From contig NZ_KI912486.1 of NCBI RefSeq assembly GCF_000518725.1, forward strand, positions 64,916-128,915: a stretch of 64,000 bases of DNA. Reading direction: 5' to 3'. This DNA is from Mesoplasma seiffertii ATCC 49495. GTDB taxonomy: Bacteria; Bacillota_I; Bacilli_A; Mycoplasmatales; Mycoplasmataceae. The position numbers were made by a program, and so were the translations under genes. This document shows, in pieces, positions 21,585 through 35,812 of this stretch; position 1 is the stretch's first letter; each line of letters starts with the position of its first letter. The notes beneath the pieces are model-generated. The model did no database searches. It was not told the origin of the DNA and saw only the letters and a program-made list of their open reading frames with translations.

Positions 21585-21648
21585 AACTCATAATCTTACA
21601 TCGGTGTAAGGTAGAGACTCCTGCCCAATATGCAGGATTATATAAGTT
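21585..21648 (-). promoter_or_regulatory. Purine riboswitch aptamer, adenine type, controlling purA-purB
   Basis: On the minus strand the purine aptamer core is plain. The J1/2 strand is TATAATC, P2 is CCTGC/GCAGG, J2/3 is GTCTCTACC, P3 is CTTACA/TGTAAG, and the J3/1 strand GATTATG has T where guanine riboswitches have C. That base pairs with the ligand and predicts adenine. P1 pairs AACTTA with TGAGTT. L3 is only CCGA, shorter than the usual seven bases, though its CC and the GG of L2 remain. A TATAAT at 21672-21677 would start the transcript just upstream. A terminator follows, so adenine binding probably switches the operon off; I do not see an obvious competing anti-terminator. Confidence 0.88.
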
Positions 21649-21722
21649 TTCTATATTAAATTACATAATCAATTATACTCTATATCTTTTAAATAACTTT
21701 AAGAAATGTTTTCAAAAGCAGG

Positions 21723-22256
21723 TTATTTTGTAGAAATTCAGTAGCGATTAAACATAACTTTTTGTTTTGGTTCATATCGTTGGTCTTCTAAAATTCCTTG
21801 ATTATTTTTGATCACTTTGATTGATCCAATATTGTCGGCTTTACAAGTAACTAAAACTGAGCTCAAGTCATGTTTAGCAGCTTCTTGTAATGCTAGTTGT
21901 AAAATTTTTGTACCATAGCCTTTTTGGCGATGATGGGGACTAACTGAATAACCAATATGACCACCATAGTTTAGTAAATAATCATTTAAAGACAATCTGA
22001 TATTAACCATTCCTACTAATTGATTCGTAGTGCTATCAACGGCCAAAAATTGTAATGATCGAACTCAGCCACTTGGTAAATTTACTCCAGCTTTTTGGTT
22101 TTCTAAATAATCTAGTCATTCTTCAACGCTGGGTATCAGAAAAAGTTGTGAACTACCTTCAATTACTTGATGGTCAAAATCTTTACGATATTGTTCAATT
22201 GCTGTTTTATATGCTATAGTTGGAATAACTAAATTTATCTCGTTTACCTTACCCAT
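21723..22256 (-). CDS. GNAT-family N-acetyltransferase
   Basis: This is a 177-residue protein. The acetyl-CoA motif A is GYSVSPHHRQKGYGTKIL (R/Q-x-x-G-x-G/A pattern), preceded by the beta strand LVGMVNIRL and followed by LVTCKADNIGSIKVI. This is the layout of small-molecule or peptide GNATs such as YjcF-like enzymes. The acceptor is unknown. The ATG at 22256 has a TAGGAG site; longer readings toward 22370 lack one. It is divergent from nox, with about 200 bases between them that hold no further gene. Confidence 0.85.
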
Positions 22257-22453
22257 AAAACTCCTAAAAAACACACTATAAAAATAATTATACTCTTTTT
22301 TTGAAATCTTTTGTGGAAATTTTTCCATTTTGGTTGGCAATTCACAAAATGTTTTCCGAATTATATTCATTATATTTACCGTTTCTCCTTATTATAAGAA
22401 ATAAAATTATAGGTGGAGAGATACTCCAAAAAAAATAGGAGGAATTACAAATA

Positions 22454-23818
22454 ATGAAAGTAATTGTAATCGGAACGAATCATGCAGGAACAACTGCTGT
22501 CCGCACATTAAAACGTTTAGACCCAAGCATTACTGTAACAACTTATGATAGAAATGATAATATTTCTTTTTTAGGTTGTGGTATTGCTTTATGAGTTAAA
22601 GATGAAGTTAAGGACCCTCAAGGGTTATTTTATGCTTCACCCGAAACTTTAGCAGCTGAAGGCATTGAAGTTCATATGCAACATGAATGAGTCGGAATTA
22701 ATCCTGACACAAAAACTGTTCTAATCAAAGATCTTAAAACAGAAAAAACTTTTGAAGATAGCTATGACAAGTTAATCGTAGCTACTGGTTCTTGACCAGT
22801 TCAACCACCAATTCCAGGAATTAATTTAGATGGTGTACAAATTTGTAAAAATTACCACCATGGAAAAATTTTAAAAGGAATCAATAACGATAAAGATATT
22901 AAAAACATCACTATTGTTGGAGCAGGTTACATTGGAGTTGAACTAGTTGAAGCCTTCCATGAAGCTGGTAAGAAAGTAACCTTAATTGATGTTGCTGACC
23001 GAATCATGCCTAACTATTACGGAGAAAACTTTACTTCTTTAATTGAAAAACGCATGACTGATGCTGGAGTAAAATTAGTTCTTGGTGAAAAAGTTGTTGA
23101 ATTTGTTGGTCAAACAAATAAAGTAGTTCAAGTAGTCACTGAAAACAGTGTCATCGATACAGACTACGTAGTGTTCTGTCTAGGAATCAAACCTCAAACT
23201 GGAATGCTACAAGGAATTGTAGACTTAGCAAGCAATGGCAGCATTAAAGTTAATCGCTACATGCAAACTTCTAACGAAGACATTTATGCTATTGGAGATT
23301 GTATTGAAGTTTATGACAATGCTACTGAAAGAAACCATCCAATTGCATTAGCAACAACTTCAGTTCGTACAGGAATTTTGGCAGCAATGAATATTATTAA
23401 ACCAAATTCATTGCCATCACCAGGATTTTGTGGATCAAATGCAATTGATGTTTTTGGAATGAAAATGGCATCAGTTGGAATTACAGAAAAAGTTGCTCAA
23501 TCATTAAATATTGACTACGATAAAATTTTCTTTACTGACAACGACCGTCCAGAATTTATGTCAACAACTAAACCTGTTTATTTAGAAATTATTTGAGACA
23601 AAGCAACAAGAAAAATTATTGGTGCACAAGTGGCTGGGGAAAATAACCACACAGAGATTATTCATATGTTTTCATTAGGAATTTGAAAAGGACTTACAAT
23701 TGACGAATTACCATTAGTTGATATGTTCTTTTTACCACACTTTAATAAACCTTATAACTTCGTAACTTTAGCAGGATTAGAAGTTTTAGGATTAAATTAC
23801 TTTAAAAAAGATAAGTAA
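22454..23818 (+). CDS. nox: H2O-forming NADH oxidase (CoA-disulfide reductase family)
   Basis: Nox re-oxidises NADH with oxygen, giving water, and so supports the pyruvate dehydrogenase cluster that follows. The 454-residue flavoprotein begins with the FAD fold [12 protein letters not shown] and has the redox Cys in SFLGCG (residue 42). A second nucleotide fold follows ([12 protein letters not shown]), then YAIGDC for FAD. The gene is open only with TGA as Trp. The ATG has an AGGAGGA site. lplA starts 6 bases after its stop codon, so it leads a long forward operon. Confidence 0.94.
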
Positions 23819-23824
23819 AAAATT

Positions 23825-24820
23825 ATGATTAATTTAGTTGTATCTAAGCACACAAACCCTTATTGAAATCTTGCATGTGAGGAGTATTTGACTTATAACA
23901 AAAATATAAAAACCCCAATTTTCTTTTTGTGACAAAACCAAAATACAATTGTTGTTGGGCGTAACCAAAATGCTTATTCAGAAATTAATATTGAAAAAGC
24001 AAACGCCAATAATGTGACTATCGTTCGTAGAAATACCGGTGGAGGAACCGTTTATCAAGATTTAGGAAATATTTGTTTTTCTTTGATTGTTGAAAATGAT
24101 CAAAAAAGCATCAATGAAAATTTTCAAAGAACTCTAAGTCCGATTGTTGAATTTTTAAGAAGTAAAAATTTAAACGCTAACTTTTCTGGACGTAACGATA
24201 TCGAAATTGATGGTTTTAAAGTTTCTGGTAACGCTCAATTAAAAACAAATGATCGAGTATTGCAACATGGAACACTATTATATGATGTTGATTTAAGCAA
24301 AATTAATGATTATTTAATTGTTGATCGTACTAAAATGGAATCAAAAAAAATTGCTTCTGTTAGTTCACGAGTAGCTAATATTTCAGCATTATTAGAAGAA
24401 CCAAAAGATTTAGAAAAGTTTATTAGCGAACTTAAAGACTATTATTTAAAAAATCAAGATATTCAAGAAATTGAATTAACCCCTGAAGAAGTTGCAATTA
24501 TAGATAAACTTGCAGAAGAAAAGTATGCAACCTGAGAATGAACTTTTGGAAAAAATACGACTTTTGCCAAAACAGCAAAAGTTTATCTTCCTAATAAAGG
24601 TTTATTAGAAATCAGATTTACCACTTCTGAAGGTTACATTACTGAAATTAAATTTTATGGAGATTTTTTAGGATATTTAGGAACTGAAAACTTAGAAAAA
24701 ATTCTTGTTGGTCAAAAATATGAAAAAGCAACAATTACCAATGTAATACGCCATCTTAATATCGCTGAAATATTTGGAGATACATTTGAGATTGATGATA
24801 TTACTAACTTATTATTTTAA
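23825..24820 (+). CDS. lplA: Lipoate--protein ligase
   Basis: LplA attaches lipoate, via lipoyl-AMP, to the lipoyl lysine of the dehydrogenase E2 subunit encoded downstream. The 331-residue protein has the family's RRNTGGGTVYQDLGN loop and a later K-V-S-G-N-A-Q segment with the catalytic Lys. A C-terminal accessory domain of about 90 residues follows. Its position between nox and pdhA fits a role in activating PdhC. TGA codons are Trp. Confidence 0.93.
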
Positions 24821-24841
24821 TCAAATTTAAAAGGAGGATAT

Positions 24842-25951
24842 ATGAAATATATTGGCAAATTTGATGTAACAAAAGACGAAATTATTCGTGTAATGGATAG
24901 CACTGGAAAAATCATTAATAAAGATTTAATGCCAGAAATTAGCTTGGAAGAAGTTTTAGAAGCTTATAAAATTATGAACCTTTCAAGAAGACAAGATATT
25001 TTCCAAAATCTTGTTCAAAGACAAGGGCGTTTACTATCATTTTTAAGTTCAACAGGGCAAGAAGCTTGTGAAGTTGCTTATTCTTTAAACTTAATTAAAG
25101 GTAAAGATTGATTTGTATCTGGATATAGAAATAACGCTGCTTGAATTACATGTGGTGTACCAATCAAAAATGTAATGCTTTACTGAGCTGGAAACGAATA
25201 CGGAGCAAAATCACCTGATGGAGTTAACGTTTTACCACCAAACATTGTAATTGGTAGTCAATACAGCCATGCAACAGGAATTGCCTTTGCTGAAAAATAC
25301 AAAGGATCTGACGGAATTGCTTTAACTACTACTGGTGACGGTGGAATGAGTGAGGGTGAAGTTTTCGAAGCGATGAACTTTGCTAAAATTCATGAAGTTC
25401 CAGTGATCTTTGTTTGTGAAAATAACCAATGAGCCATTTCGACACCAAGAGGTGAACAAACAAAATCATTAAACTTTGCAATCAAGGGTATTGCTGCTGG
25501 AGTTCCTTCATTAAAAGTTGACGGAAATGACTTCTTGGCTTGTTATGGAGTCTTTAAAGAAATTGCTCAATGAGTACGTGAAGGTAACGGACCATTCCTA
25601 GTAGAATGTGAAACTTACCGTTTAGGACCTCACTCAAGTGCTGATAATCCTGATGTTTATCGTGATCCTAAGGAATTTGAGGATGCTAAAACTCGTGACC
25701 CATTAGTAAGATTAAAAGCTTACTTAATTAAAAACAAAGTTTGAAGTGATGAACAACAAGAAGCATTAGATAATGAACATGATCAATATGTTAAAGAACA
25801 ATTTGATTGAATGGAACAAAATAAAGCTTATCCACTTGAAGATATCTTTGATTACACATTCGCTGAAAAAAATGATCAGCTTGAAGAACAATATCTTGAA
25901 GCAAAAAGATTTTATGAAAAATATCCTAATTCAGTTAAGGGAGGACACTAA
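24842..25951 (+). CDS. pdhA: Pyruvate dehydrogenase E1 component, alpha subunit
   Basis: E1-alpha binds thiamine diphosphate and, with PdhB, decarboxylates pyruvate and passes the acetyl group to lipoate. The 369-residue protein has the ThDP-binding motif GDGGMSEGE...ENN near residues 165-195 and the phosphorylation-loop region YRLGPHSSADNP. Several TGA codons are Trp. A strong AAGGAGG site precedes the ATG. pdhB starts 2 bases after the stop codon. Thiamine supply may come through the ECF component at 51970-52860. Confidence 0.95.
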
Positions 25952-25953
25952 TC

Positions 25954-26937
25954 ATGCCACTAATTAATAATATTAAAGCCGTTAATCAAGCGCTTGATGT
26001 TGCAATGGAAAGAAATAAAAATGTTGTAACTTACGGAGAAGATGTTGGGTTTGAAGGAGGAGTTTTTAGAGCTACTGAAGGACTTCAACAAAAATATGGT
26101 GTACACAGATCTTTTAATGCACCAATTTCTGAAAACTTATTTGTTGGAGCAGCTATTGGAATGGCAATCAACGGTTTAACACCAGTTGTTGAATTACAGT
26201 TTGAAGGTCTTGGACGTTCAGCTTTACAAAACATTACAACTCATTTAGGAAAAATGCGTAATAGAACTCGTGGAAAATACACATGTCCAATGGTAATTAG
26301 AACTCCAATGGGTGGAGGAATTAGTGCTCTTGAACACCACTCTGAATCATTTGAAGCGCTTTATGCTCATACAGCTGGTTTAGTAGTAATTATTCCATCA
26401 ACACCTTATGATACAAAAGGTCTACTTTTAGCAGCAATTGACTCACCAGATCCAGTAATCTTTTTAGAGCCAACTAAACTGTACCGTGCTTTCAAACAAG
26501 AAGTTCCTGAAGGATACTATACTGTACCAATTGGAGTTGGTTATAAAATTCAAGAAGGAAACGATTTAACAATTGTTACTTATGGAGCACCAACTGTTGA
26601 TTGTCAAAAAGCTTTAGAGCTATTGAAAGAAACTCATCCTGAAGTGACTGTAGATTTAATTGATTTAAGAACAATCAACCCATGAGATCGCGAAATGGTT
26701 TTTGAATCTGTTAGAAAAACTGGAAGACTATTAATTGTTAATGAAGCTGTGAAATCATTTGGAGTTGCCAGTGAAATTATTGCTTCTGTTAATGAAAATT
26801 GCTTTGACTATTTAAAAGCACCATTAACACGTTGTACAGGATACGATGTAAATATTCCGTTTGTTCAAGGAGAACGTTGATTCAATATTAATCCTCATAA
26901 AATTTTAGATAAAATTCATGAAGTTTTAGAATATTAG
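25954..26937 (+). CDS. pdhB: Pyruvate dehydrogenase E1 component, beta subunit
   Basis: PdhB completes the E1 active site with PdhA. The 327-residue protein carries the N-terminal YGEDVGFEGGVFRAT block, the E-L-Q-F cofactor-contact Glu and the C-terminal transketolase domain ending in FGVASEI...AP. Two TGA codons (Trp) near 26684 and 26878 lie inside the gene. The ribosome-binding site (GGGAGG) is within the end of pdhA. Confidence 0.95.
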
Positions 26938-26958
26938 AACTATAGAAAGAAGAAAAAT

Positions 26959-29753
<2,795 letters not shown>

Positions 29754-29762
29754 GAGAACCAT

Positions 29763-30734
29763 ATGTATACAATTGAAGAAATTAAACAATTTATTAAAAA
29801 ATCAAAAACTAAAAAAAGAATTGTTTTACCAGAAGGTAATGAACCTTCAATAATTGAAACTGCAAATTACTTAATTGAAAATGATCTGGCAATTCCAATT
29901 GTGATTTTTGAGACTAGTGCAAGTGTTTCTCCAAACCTGAGTTCTCAGGCTCAGACAATTATTTTGGATTCTTATGATTCAAGTGAGTTAAGCCAAGCTT
30001 TTTTAAACATTAGAAAAGACAAAGCAACAGTTGAGATGGCCAACGCAATTGTAAAACAACCTAATTATGTTGGAACATTGTTAGTTGAATTAGGCCATGC
30101 TGATTGTATGCTATTAGGTCTTACTTATACTACAGCCGATTCTTTAAGACCAGCTCTACAAATAATTAAAACTGCTCCCGGTTACAGCTTAGCTAGTTCA
30201 GTTTTAATTATGCAAAAAAATGGTCAAAGTCTATTATTTACAGACTGTGGGTTTAATATTAAACCAGACGCTAACCAGCTTGTCGATATCACTAAAATGA
30301 CAGTAGAGTTTGCTCGTTCAATGAACGTGCTAAATCCTGAAGTTGCATTATTAAGTTACTCAACAAATGGTTCAGGTAAGGGCGAAGATGTTACAAAAGT
30401 ACAAACTGCTGTAGCTACTTTGGATACTCAAAAAGTTGACTTTAATTACGTTGGAGAAATTCAATTTGATGCTGCTTTTGATAAAACAGTTCGTATGAAA
30501 AAAATTCCTTCAAATACATTAACTAAAGAAATCCCGGATGTATTCGTTTTTCCTGACATTAATGCTGGAAACATTGGTTATAAAATCGCTCAAAGGATGG
30601 GAAATTGAAATGCAATTGGACCCTTCATTTTGGGACTTAACAAACCAGTTAACGATTTAAGTCGTGGTGCTTCTTTAGAAGACATAATTACAACTGCAAT
30701 TATTACAATTTTCCAAGCAAGTGAGGTGGCTTAA
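29763..30734 (+). CDS. pta: Phosphate acetyltransferase
   Basis: Pta converts acetyl-CoA and phosphate to acetyl phosphate, which AckA then uses to make ATP. The 323-residue protein carries the family blocks RIVLPEGNEPS at the N-terminus and VFPDINAGNIGYKIAQR toward the end. TGA at about 30606 is Trp. Its stop codon overlaps the ackA start (TAATG), so the two steps are translated in step. It begins 9 bases after pdhD. Confidence 0.95.
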
Positions 30735-31918
30735 TGGTTTTAGTTATTAACTCAGGAAGTAGCTCAATAAAGTTTAAACTATATAGCAAACAACCTTCAC
30801 AACATGAACAAGTAATTCTGGAAGGATTAGCCGAAAGAATTACTCTTGATGGTGTTTTGACAATTAAATACAAAAGCGAAAAGACAACCTGACATATGGA
30901 TTTTCAAAATCATGAAAAAGCTGTTAAAGGAATATTAAGTAAATTTCAGGAATTAGGAGTTATTAAGACAATTGATGAAATTGTTGCTGTTGGATTCCGC
31001 GTTGTTAATGGTGGTTTAATTACAGAACCAACAGTCATTAACGAAGTAGTCTATAAAGCAATCTTTGATAATATTGAATTTGCCCCACTTCACAATCCAG
31101 GTGCATTGGTAGCAATTGATGCTTTTAAAAAGGTTACTCCTAATGCAGTGCTTGTTGGAAATTTTGATAATGCTTTTCACCATACAATCCCAAAAGATAA
31201 CTTTTTATATCCTTTACCTATTGAATGATATCAAAAATATAATGTTAGAAAATTTGGGTTTCATGGATTAAGTTATCAATATATTGTTGAAAAGTTTGCT
31301 GAATTGTCTAAACTAAACAAAGAAAATCTTAATTTAGTTGTTTGTCATTTAGGAAGTGGTTCCAGTATGGCTTGCATCAAAAATGGTGAGTCATTGGACA
31401 CAACAATGGGATTTACACCTTTAGGTGGTCTGATGATGGGAACCCGTTCAGGAGATATTGATCCTTCAATTCTAGAATTTATGACCAAAAAACTATCAAT
31501 GACAATTTCGGAAGTAACTGAACTTTTAAATAAGAAATCAGGATTGTTAGGATTAAGTGGTATTTCTGCTGATATGCGTGATCTAACTATTGCTAGTGCC
31601 AAAGGCGACGAGCAAGCTAGTTTAGCTGTTAATAAATATGAACAACTTGTGGCTGACCATATTGTAAAGTTTATTAACAAACTACCCTATGTTGACGCAA
31701 TTATCTTCACAGCTGGAATTGGAGAAAATTCTTCAGAAAATCGTCAGGGAATAATTGATAAAATTAAAATTTTAAATATTAACCTTGATCAAACCGCTAA
31801 TAATGAAAAAATCGAAAATTTTAACCTTATTAGTGCCGAAAATTCAGCAATTCCAGTTTATGTTATTAAAACAGACGAAGAGAGCATGATTTATCAAAAT
31901 ACATTAAAGTTTTTATAA
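30734..31918 (+). CDS. ackA: Acetate kinase
   Basis: AckA makes ATP and acetate from acetyl phosphate, closing the pyruvate-to-acetate route. The 394-residue protein starts with INSGSSSIKFK and keeps the family's FDNAFHHTIP, GFHGLSY, HLGSGSS, GTRSGDIDP and the C-terminal Glu (DEES). The usual GHRxVHGG block reads GFRVVNGG, so both of its His residues are replaced while the Arg stays. TGA codons are Trp. A strong bidirectional terminator follows. Confidence 0.94.
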
Positions 31919-31923
31919 TAAAT

Positions 31924-31951
31924 AAAAAGTCGCAAGAAATTGCGACTTTTT
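31924..31951. terminator. Bidirectional terminator after ackA
   Basis: AAAAGTCGCA and TTGCGACTTTT pair across a short loop, with T-rich ends on both strands. It separates ackA from the convergent secreted-protein gene. Confidence 0.88.
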
Positions 31952-31962
31952 TAATTAAATAT

Positions 31963-32997
31963 TTATTTTTTCACCATTTCAGTAAACAAAGACACTTCCA
32001 TATCTGATGACTTAAAAAATAATTGCGGATATTCTCCATCACTTCAAAGACCTGTTATTGCACGAATTCTTGAATCTTCTGGGAAAATAAAAGAATTAAA
32101 CGCTAAATATGCTGTTCCATCTTCATTTTTCTGTATCATTAATGCAATGTAAGTATCTCTATACGGTATCCCAAAATACTCTTTTTCCCTAATGTCTTCC
32201 GCATCTAGATAGTATTCACGGTTGTTATCAAAATCTTTAATAATAAAATAGACTGTATCAATTCTATTAAAGTCCTCTTCGTTATTTACAAAATGATCTT
32301 GAAATTCATTTGCCAAATCGCTAAATAATGAATCAGTATTATTTTCCCAAGTCCCATCATAATCTTCAATATCGACTGACCATTTTTCACCATGAACAAC
32401 TTCATAAGTATCAAAAAGTTCAAAAAATACTGTAATACTAAAGTTTGACAAGATTTGTCATGAAGTAAAGTATTGTCTTTCATTATATCCTGATAAAGAA
32501 ACATTTGAGTATTCTTTGCCATCGATTATAAAATCACCAACAATTCCAATTGTATATTGAGATTGTTCCTTATCGTATATGTGAAACTGTAAGTTCAAAA
32601 CTTCAACATTATTGGATCTCAATAAATTCTTGTAAAACATTTTATCAACGTCATTACCAGAACTATTTAGGGCATCAAATTTAGTTTCAATTTTGTCATA
32701 GTTAAATTTATGAATTGAATTAGTTTTCTTATAATCTTGTCATTCTTTTAATAAACTTTGCATTTCTGCTGTTTTATCATATGCCCGATTCGGCACTATT
32801 TCATTATTATCATCCACCTCAAAATTTTCAGTTAACAAAGACAATTTAAAAGTATCCGTTGCTTCTTTTTCCATTTTTCTATTTGATAAAAATGTCGGAT
32901 TTTCAATTTTACTATTTTTAATTGTGCTAATAGTTGCTTGTGCTAAACTTGTTGAAATTAAAGAAACTGCTCCCAGACTTATTAATAGTTTTTTCAT
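31963..32997 (-). CDS. Secreted protein, function unknown
   Basis: A 344-residue protein is predicted with a signal peptide: M-KK, a hydrophobic core with LGAVSLIS, then a cleavage region SLAQA. There is no lipobox Cys, so it is likely released or held by other means. The mature part is acidic and rich in D, E, N, F and Y, with no motif I recognise. TGA is Trp at four or more positions. A GAAAGGA site precedes the ATG. It is convergent with ackA. Confidence 0.75.
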
Positions 32998-33102
32998 AGT
33001 TGTTCTTTCCTTTGCTTTTATATACAAACGACTACCATAATTGATAATCACCTCAATTATAAGTTTATTTTTAAAGCATTTTCCAATAACAACTACTATT
33101 TA

Positions 33103-34992
33103 TTAAATATCTCTATTATTCGGATAGACTGATTTTAAATAAAATAATAACATTTGAATATCAGCTGGATTGACTCCAGTAATTCTTGAAGCTTGACCAA
33201 TGTTTAAAGGACGAACTTTGATTAACTTTTGACGGGCCTCAGTTGCCAAATTCTCAACTTTGTTATAATCAATATCTTGAGGAATTTGTTTACGTTCTAA
33301 TTTAACCAATTTTTCAACTTGTTGACGTTCTTTTTTTACATAGCCTTCAAATCGAGTTTCAATAGTTATTGACTGCAACTGATTTACTTTTAAGCCTTGC
33401 AATGACTTAACATATGGTACTAATTCATTGATATCTACAGTCGGAATTTTAATAATTTCCAATCCACTATAACCGTGAGTCAAGTCTGCTTGACCTTTTT
33501 CTTTTAAAGTAATTGCCAACTCTGATTTAGGAGTAAAACGAATCATTTTAAGCTCTTCAACAGCATTTTCCATTTCCTGTACATATTGTTGATACTCGGC
33601 TCATTCTTGGTCACTAATTAACCCTATTTGATACCCGTACTCTTTAAGTCTTAATTCAGCATTATCGTTTCTTAATAACAAGCGATGTTCTGCTCTTGAA
33701 GTTAATAAGCGATATGGTTCTCAAACTCCTTTGTTAATTAAATCATCTACTAACACTCCTAAATAAGCTTCATCACGACGTAAAATTAATGGTGGTTGAT
33801 TATCAATCTTTCTAACTGCGTTAATTCCTGCTAATAGCCCTTGTCCAGCTGCTTCTTCATATCCACTAGTTCCGTTAATTTGTCCAGCTGTAAATAAGTT
33901 TTTTACTGTTTTTAACTCCAAGCTAGGATTTAGTTGCATTGGATCTAGACAATCATATTCAATTGCGTAAGCTCATGATTTTACCCGCATATTTTCAAAA
34001 CCCGGTAAAGATTTCAACATTTGCTCTTGTACTTCAATTGGCATTGAAGTAGAAAACCCTTGAATATATCAAGCGTCATCACTTAGTGATTCTGGTTCGA
34101 TGAAAATTTGGTGAGTTTCCTTATTTCCAAAACGAACAATTTTGTCTTCAAAACTTGGGCAATATCTTGGTCCAACTGATTCAACAGTTCCTGAATACAT
34201 TGCTGATTTTTCTAAGTTATCTTCAATAATTTTTTTAGTTTCTGGTGTAGTATGAATTAAATAACATAATTCTTGTTCAGCTAAAGGCGTAAATTTAGTT
34301 GTTGAAAAACTAAATGCCAGCGGAGCATCTGTTCCTGGTTCTTTTATTGCTTTGCTTAAGTCAACAGAATTTTGGTAAACACGAGCAGGAGTTCCGGTTT
34401 TGAAACGAAGCAACTTCAAACCTAACTCTTGTAATGACTGACTAATTCCTGTGGTTGTTCGTTCTTGGTTAGGACCTGATTCAAAACGTTCAACTCCTTT
34501 AAGAATTTCTGACTTTAAATATGTCCCTGTGGTCAAAATAACTGCCTTAGCATGCAATTCTGTACCGTCTTCTAGTTCAACTCCATAAACCTCTTTTGCA
34601 GCATTAAATAGCAGTTTTTGAACTGCTTTTGCAATCAAGTCAAGATTTTCTTGCTCTTTAACTTTTCGCTGCATATACTTTGAATATTCAATTTTATCGG
34701 ATTGAACACGAAGTGCTCAAACTCCTGGTCCTCTTGATGAGTTTAATAGTTTTGTTTGTAGTGCAGTTGCATCGGCTGCTTTTGCCATTTCGCCACCCAA
34801 GGCATCAATTTCCCTAACAACAATTCCTTTAGCAGGCCCTCCAACACTTGGATTACATGGCATTGCTGCAATTTTATCTTCATAAAGATTTATTAAAGCT
34901 GTTTTTTTGCCCATTCGCGCAGCAGCCAAAGCCGCTTCGACTCCAGCATGTCCACCACCAACAACTAAAACATCATAGTTTTTATTTTTCAT
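33103..34992 (-). CDS. mnmG: tRNA uridine-5-carboxymethylaminomethyl(34) synthesis enzyme MnmG
   Basis: MnmG works with MnmE (encoded at 59151-60509) to modify the wobble uridine of several tRNAs. The 629-residue flavoprotein has the FAD fold [12 protein letters not shown] near residue 10, the [13 protein letters not shown] block, and the C-terminal GidA-associated helical domain ending in [18 protein letters not shown] codons at about 33718 and 34711 are Trp. It stands alone on the minus strand, divergent from pncA. Confidence 0.96.
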
Positions 34993-35065
34993 AATATAGT
35001 AATCTTCTTTCTGTAGATTTGTTATATCTTTGACATATAAACAATAAAGTTTAGTTATTAATCCT

Positions 35066-35093
35066 TTGACAATTATTAACTAAAATATATTAT
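35066..35093 (+). promoter_or_regulatory. Promoter of pncA
   Basis: A perfect TTGACA (35066-35071) and TATTAT (35088-35093) are 16 bases apart, about 35 bases upstream of the pncA start. Confidence 0.65.
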
Positions 35094-35127
35094 AGAATAA
35101 TATTAGTTAATTTAAAAGGAGAATAAG

Positions 35128-35628
35128 ATGAAACACGCTTTATTAATTGTCGACTATCAATATGATTTTGTTAGTCCCGAAGGTAATTTATATGTTCCCG
35201 GGGCAGAAACAAAACTTGAACATATAACAGGTTTAATATCTAAGTTTAAGCAAGAAAACAATTTGGTAATTGCTTCTAAGGATTGACATCCGGCAGATCA
35301 TTATTCTTTTGCTGAATGAGGTAATCATTGTGAGCAAAACAAACAAGGTGCAAGTTTAATGATTAATGAAACTGATGTTGATCACATAATACTAAAGGGG
35401 CAAAATAAAAATATTGAAAGTTATAGCGCTTTTTTTGATGAAAAAGGTAATTCTAATGGTTTAGATGAATTACTAAAAAAACTAAATGTTAACGAGCTAA
35501 CAATTGTTGGTGTTGCTACTGATATTTGTGTTGCTAACACTGTTTCTAGTGCAATAAAGGCAGGATACATTGTGCATTTGGATTTAGACGGTTGTGCTGG
35601 ATTTTCAAATAGCATAACTTTTCAATAA
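35128..35628 (+). CDS. pncA: Nicotinamidase (isochorismatase-like fold)
   Basis: The enzyme hydrolyses nicotinamide to nicotinate for NAD salvage. The 166-residue protein has the catalytic triad of the family: Asp 9 in LIVDYQ, Lys 90 in IILKG, and Cys 134 in GVATDICVANT. The metal site is in SKDWHPADHYSF, and the substrate segment reads WGNHCEQNKQGA. TGA is Trp at three positions. It stands alone with a good promoter and an AAAAGGAG site. It is slightly short at the C-terminus but no motif is lost. Confidence 0.9.
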
Positions 35629-35679
35629 AAAGTACTATTATTTCTTACAAAGCAAGTTGACAACATTGCAAACAAGACG

Positions 35680-35730
35680 AAAAAAAGGTCTCATAAACTG
35701 TTCACTAATAGTTTATGAGACCTTTTTTTT
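35680..35730. terminator. Bidirectional terminator between pncA and the frameshifted lipoprotein gene
   Basis: AAAAAAGGTCTCATAAACT and AGTTTATGAGACCTTTTTT form a long stem with T runs on both strands. Confidence 0.9.
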
Positions 35731-35812
35731 ATATCCATTATAGTTTAAAATTCGTAAAGCGATAAGCTATTTGACATACTTAAAAACAAAATATTTTTTA
35801 GTTTAATAGTAT

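Noticed and set aside
22334-22367. Possible promoter of nox (TTGGCA and TATATT)
   Set aside because: The spacing is about 22 bases, too long for a normal sigma-A promoter.
22257-22370. Longer N-terminus for the GNAT acetyltransferase
   Set aside because: The extension is basic and unlike the family, and ATG 22256 has a clear TAGGAG site.
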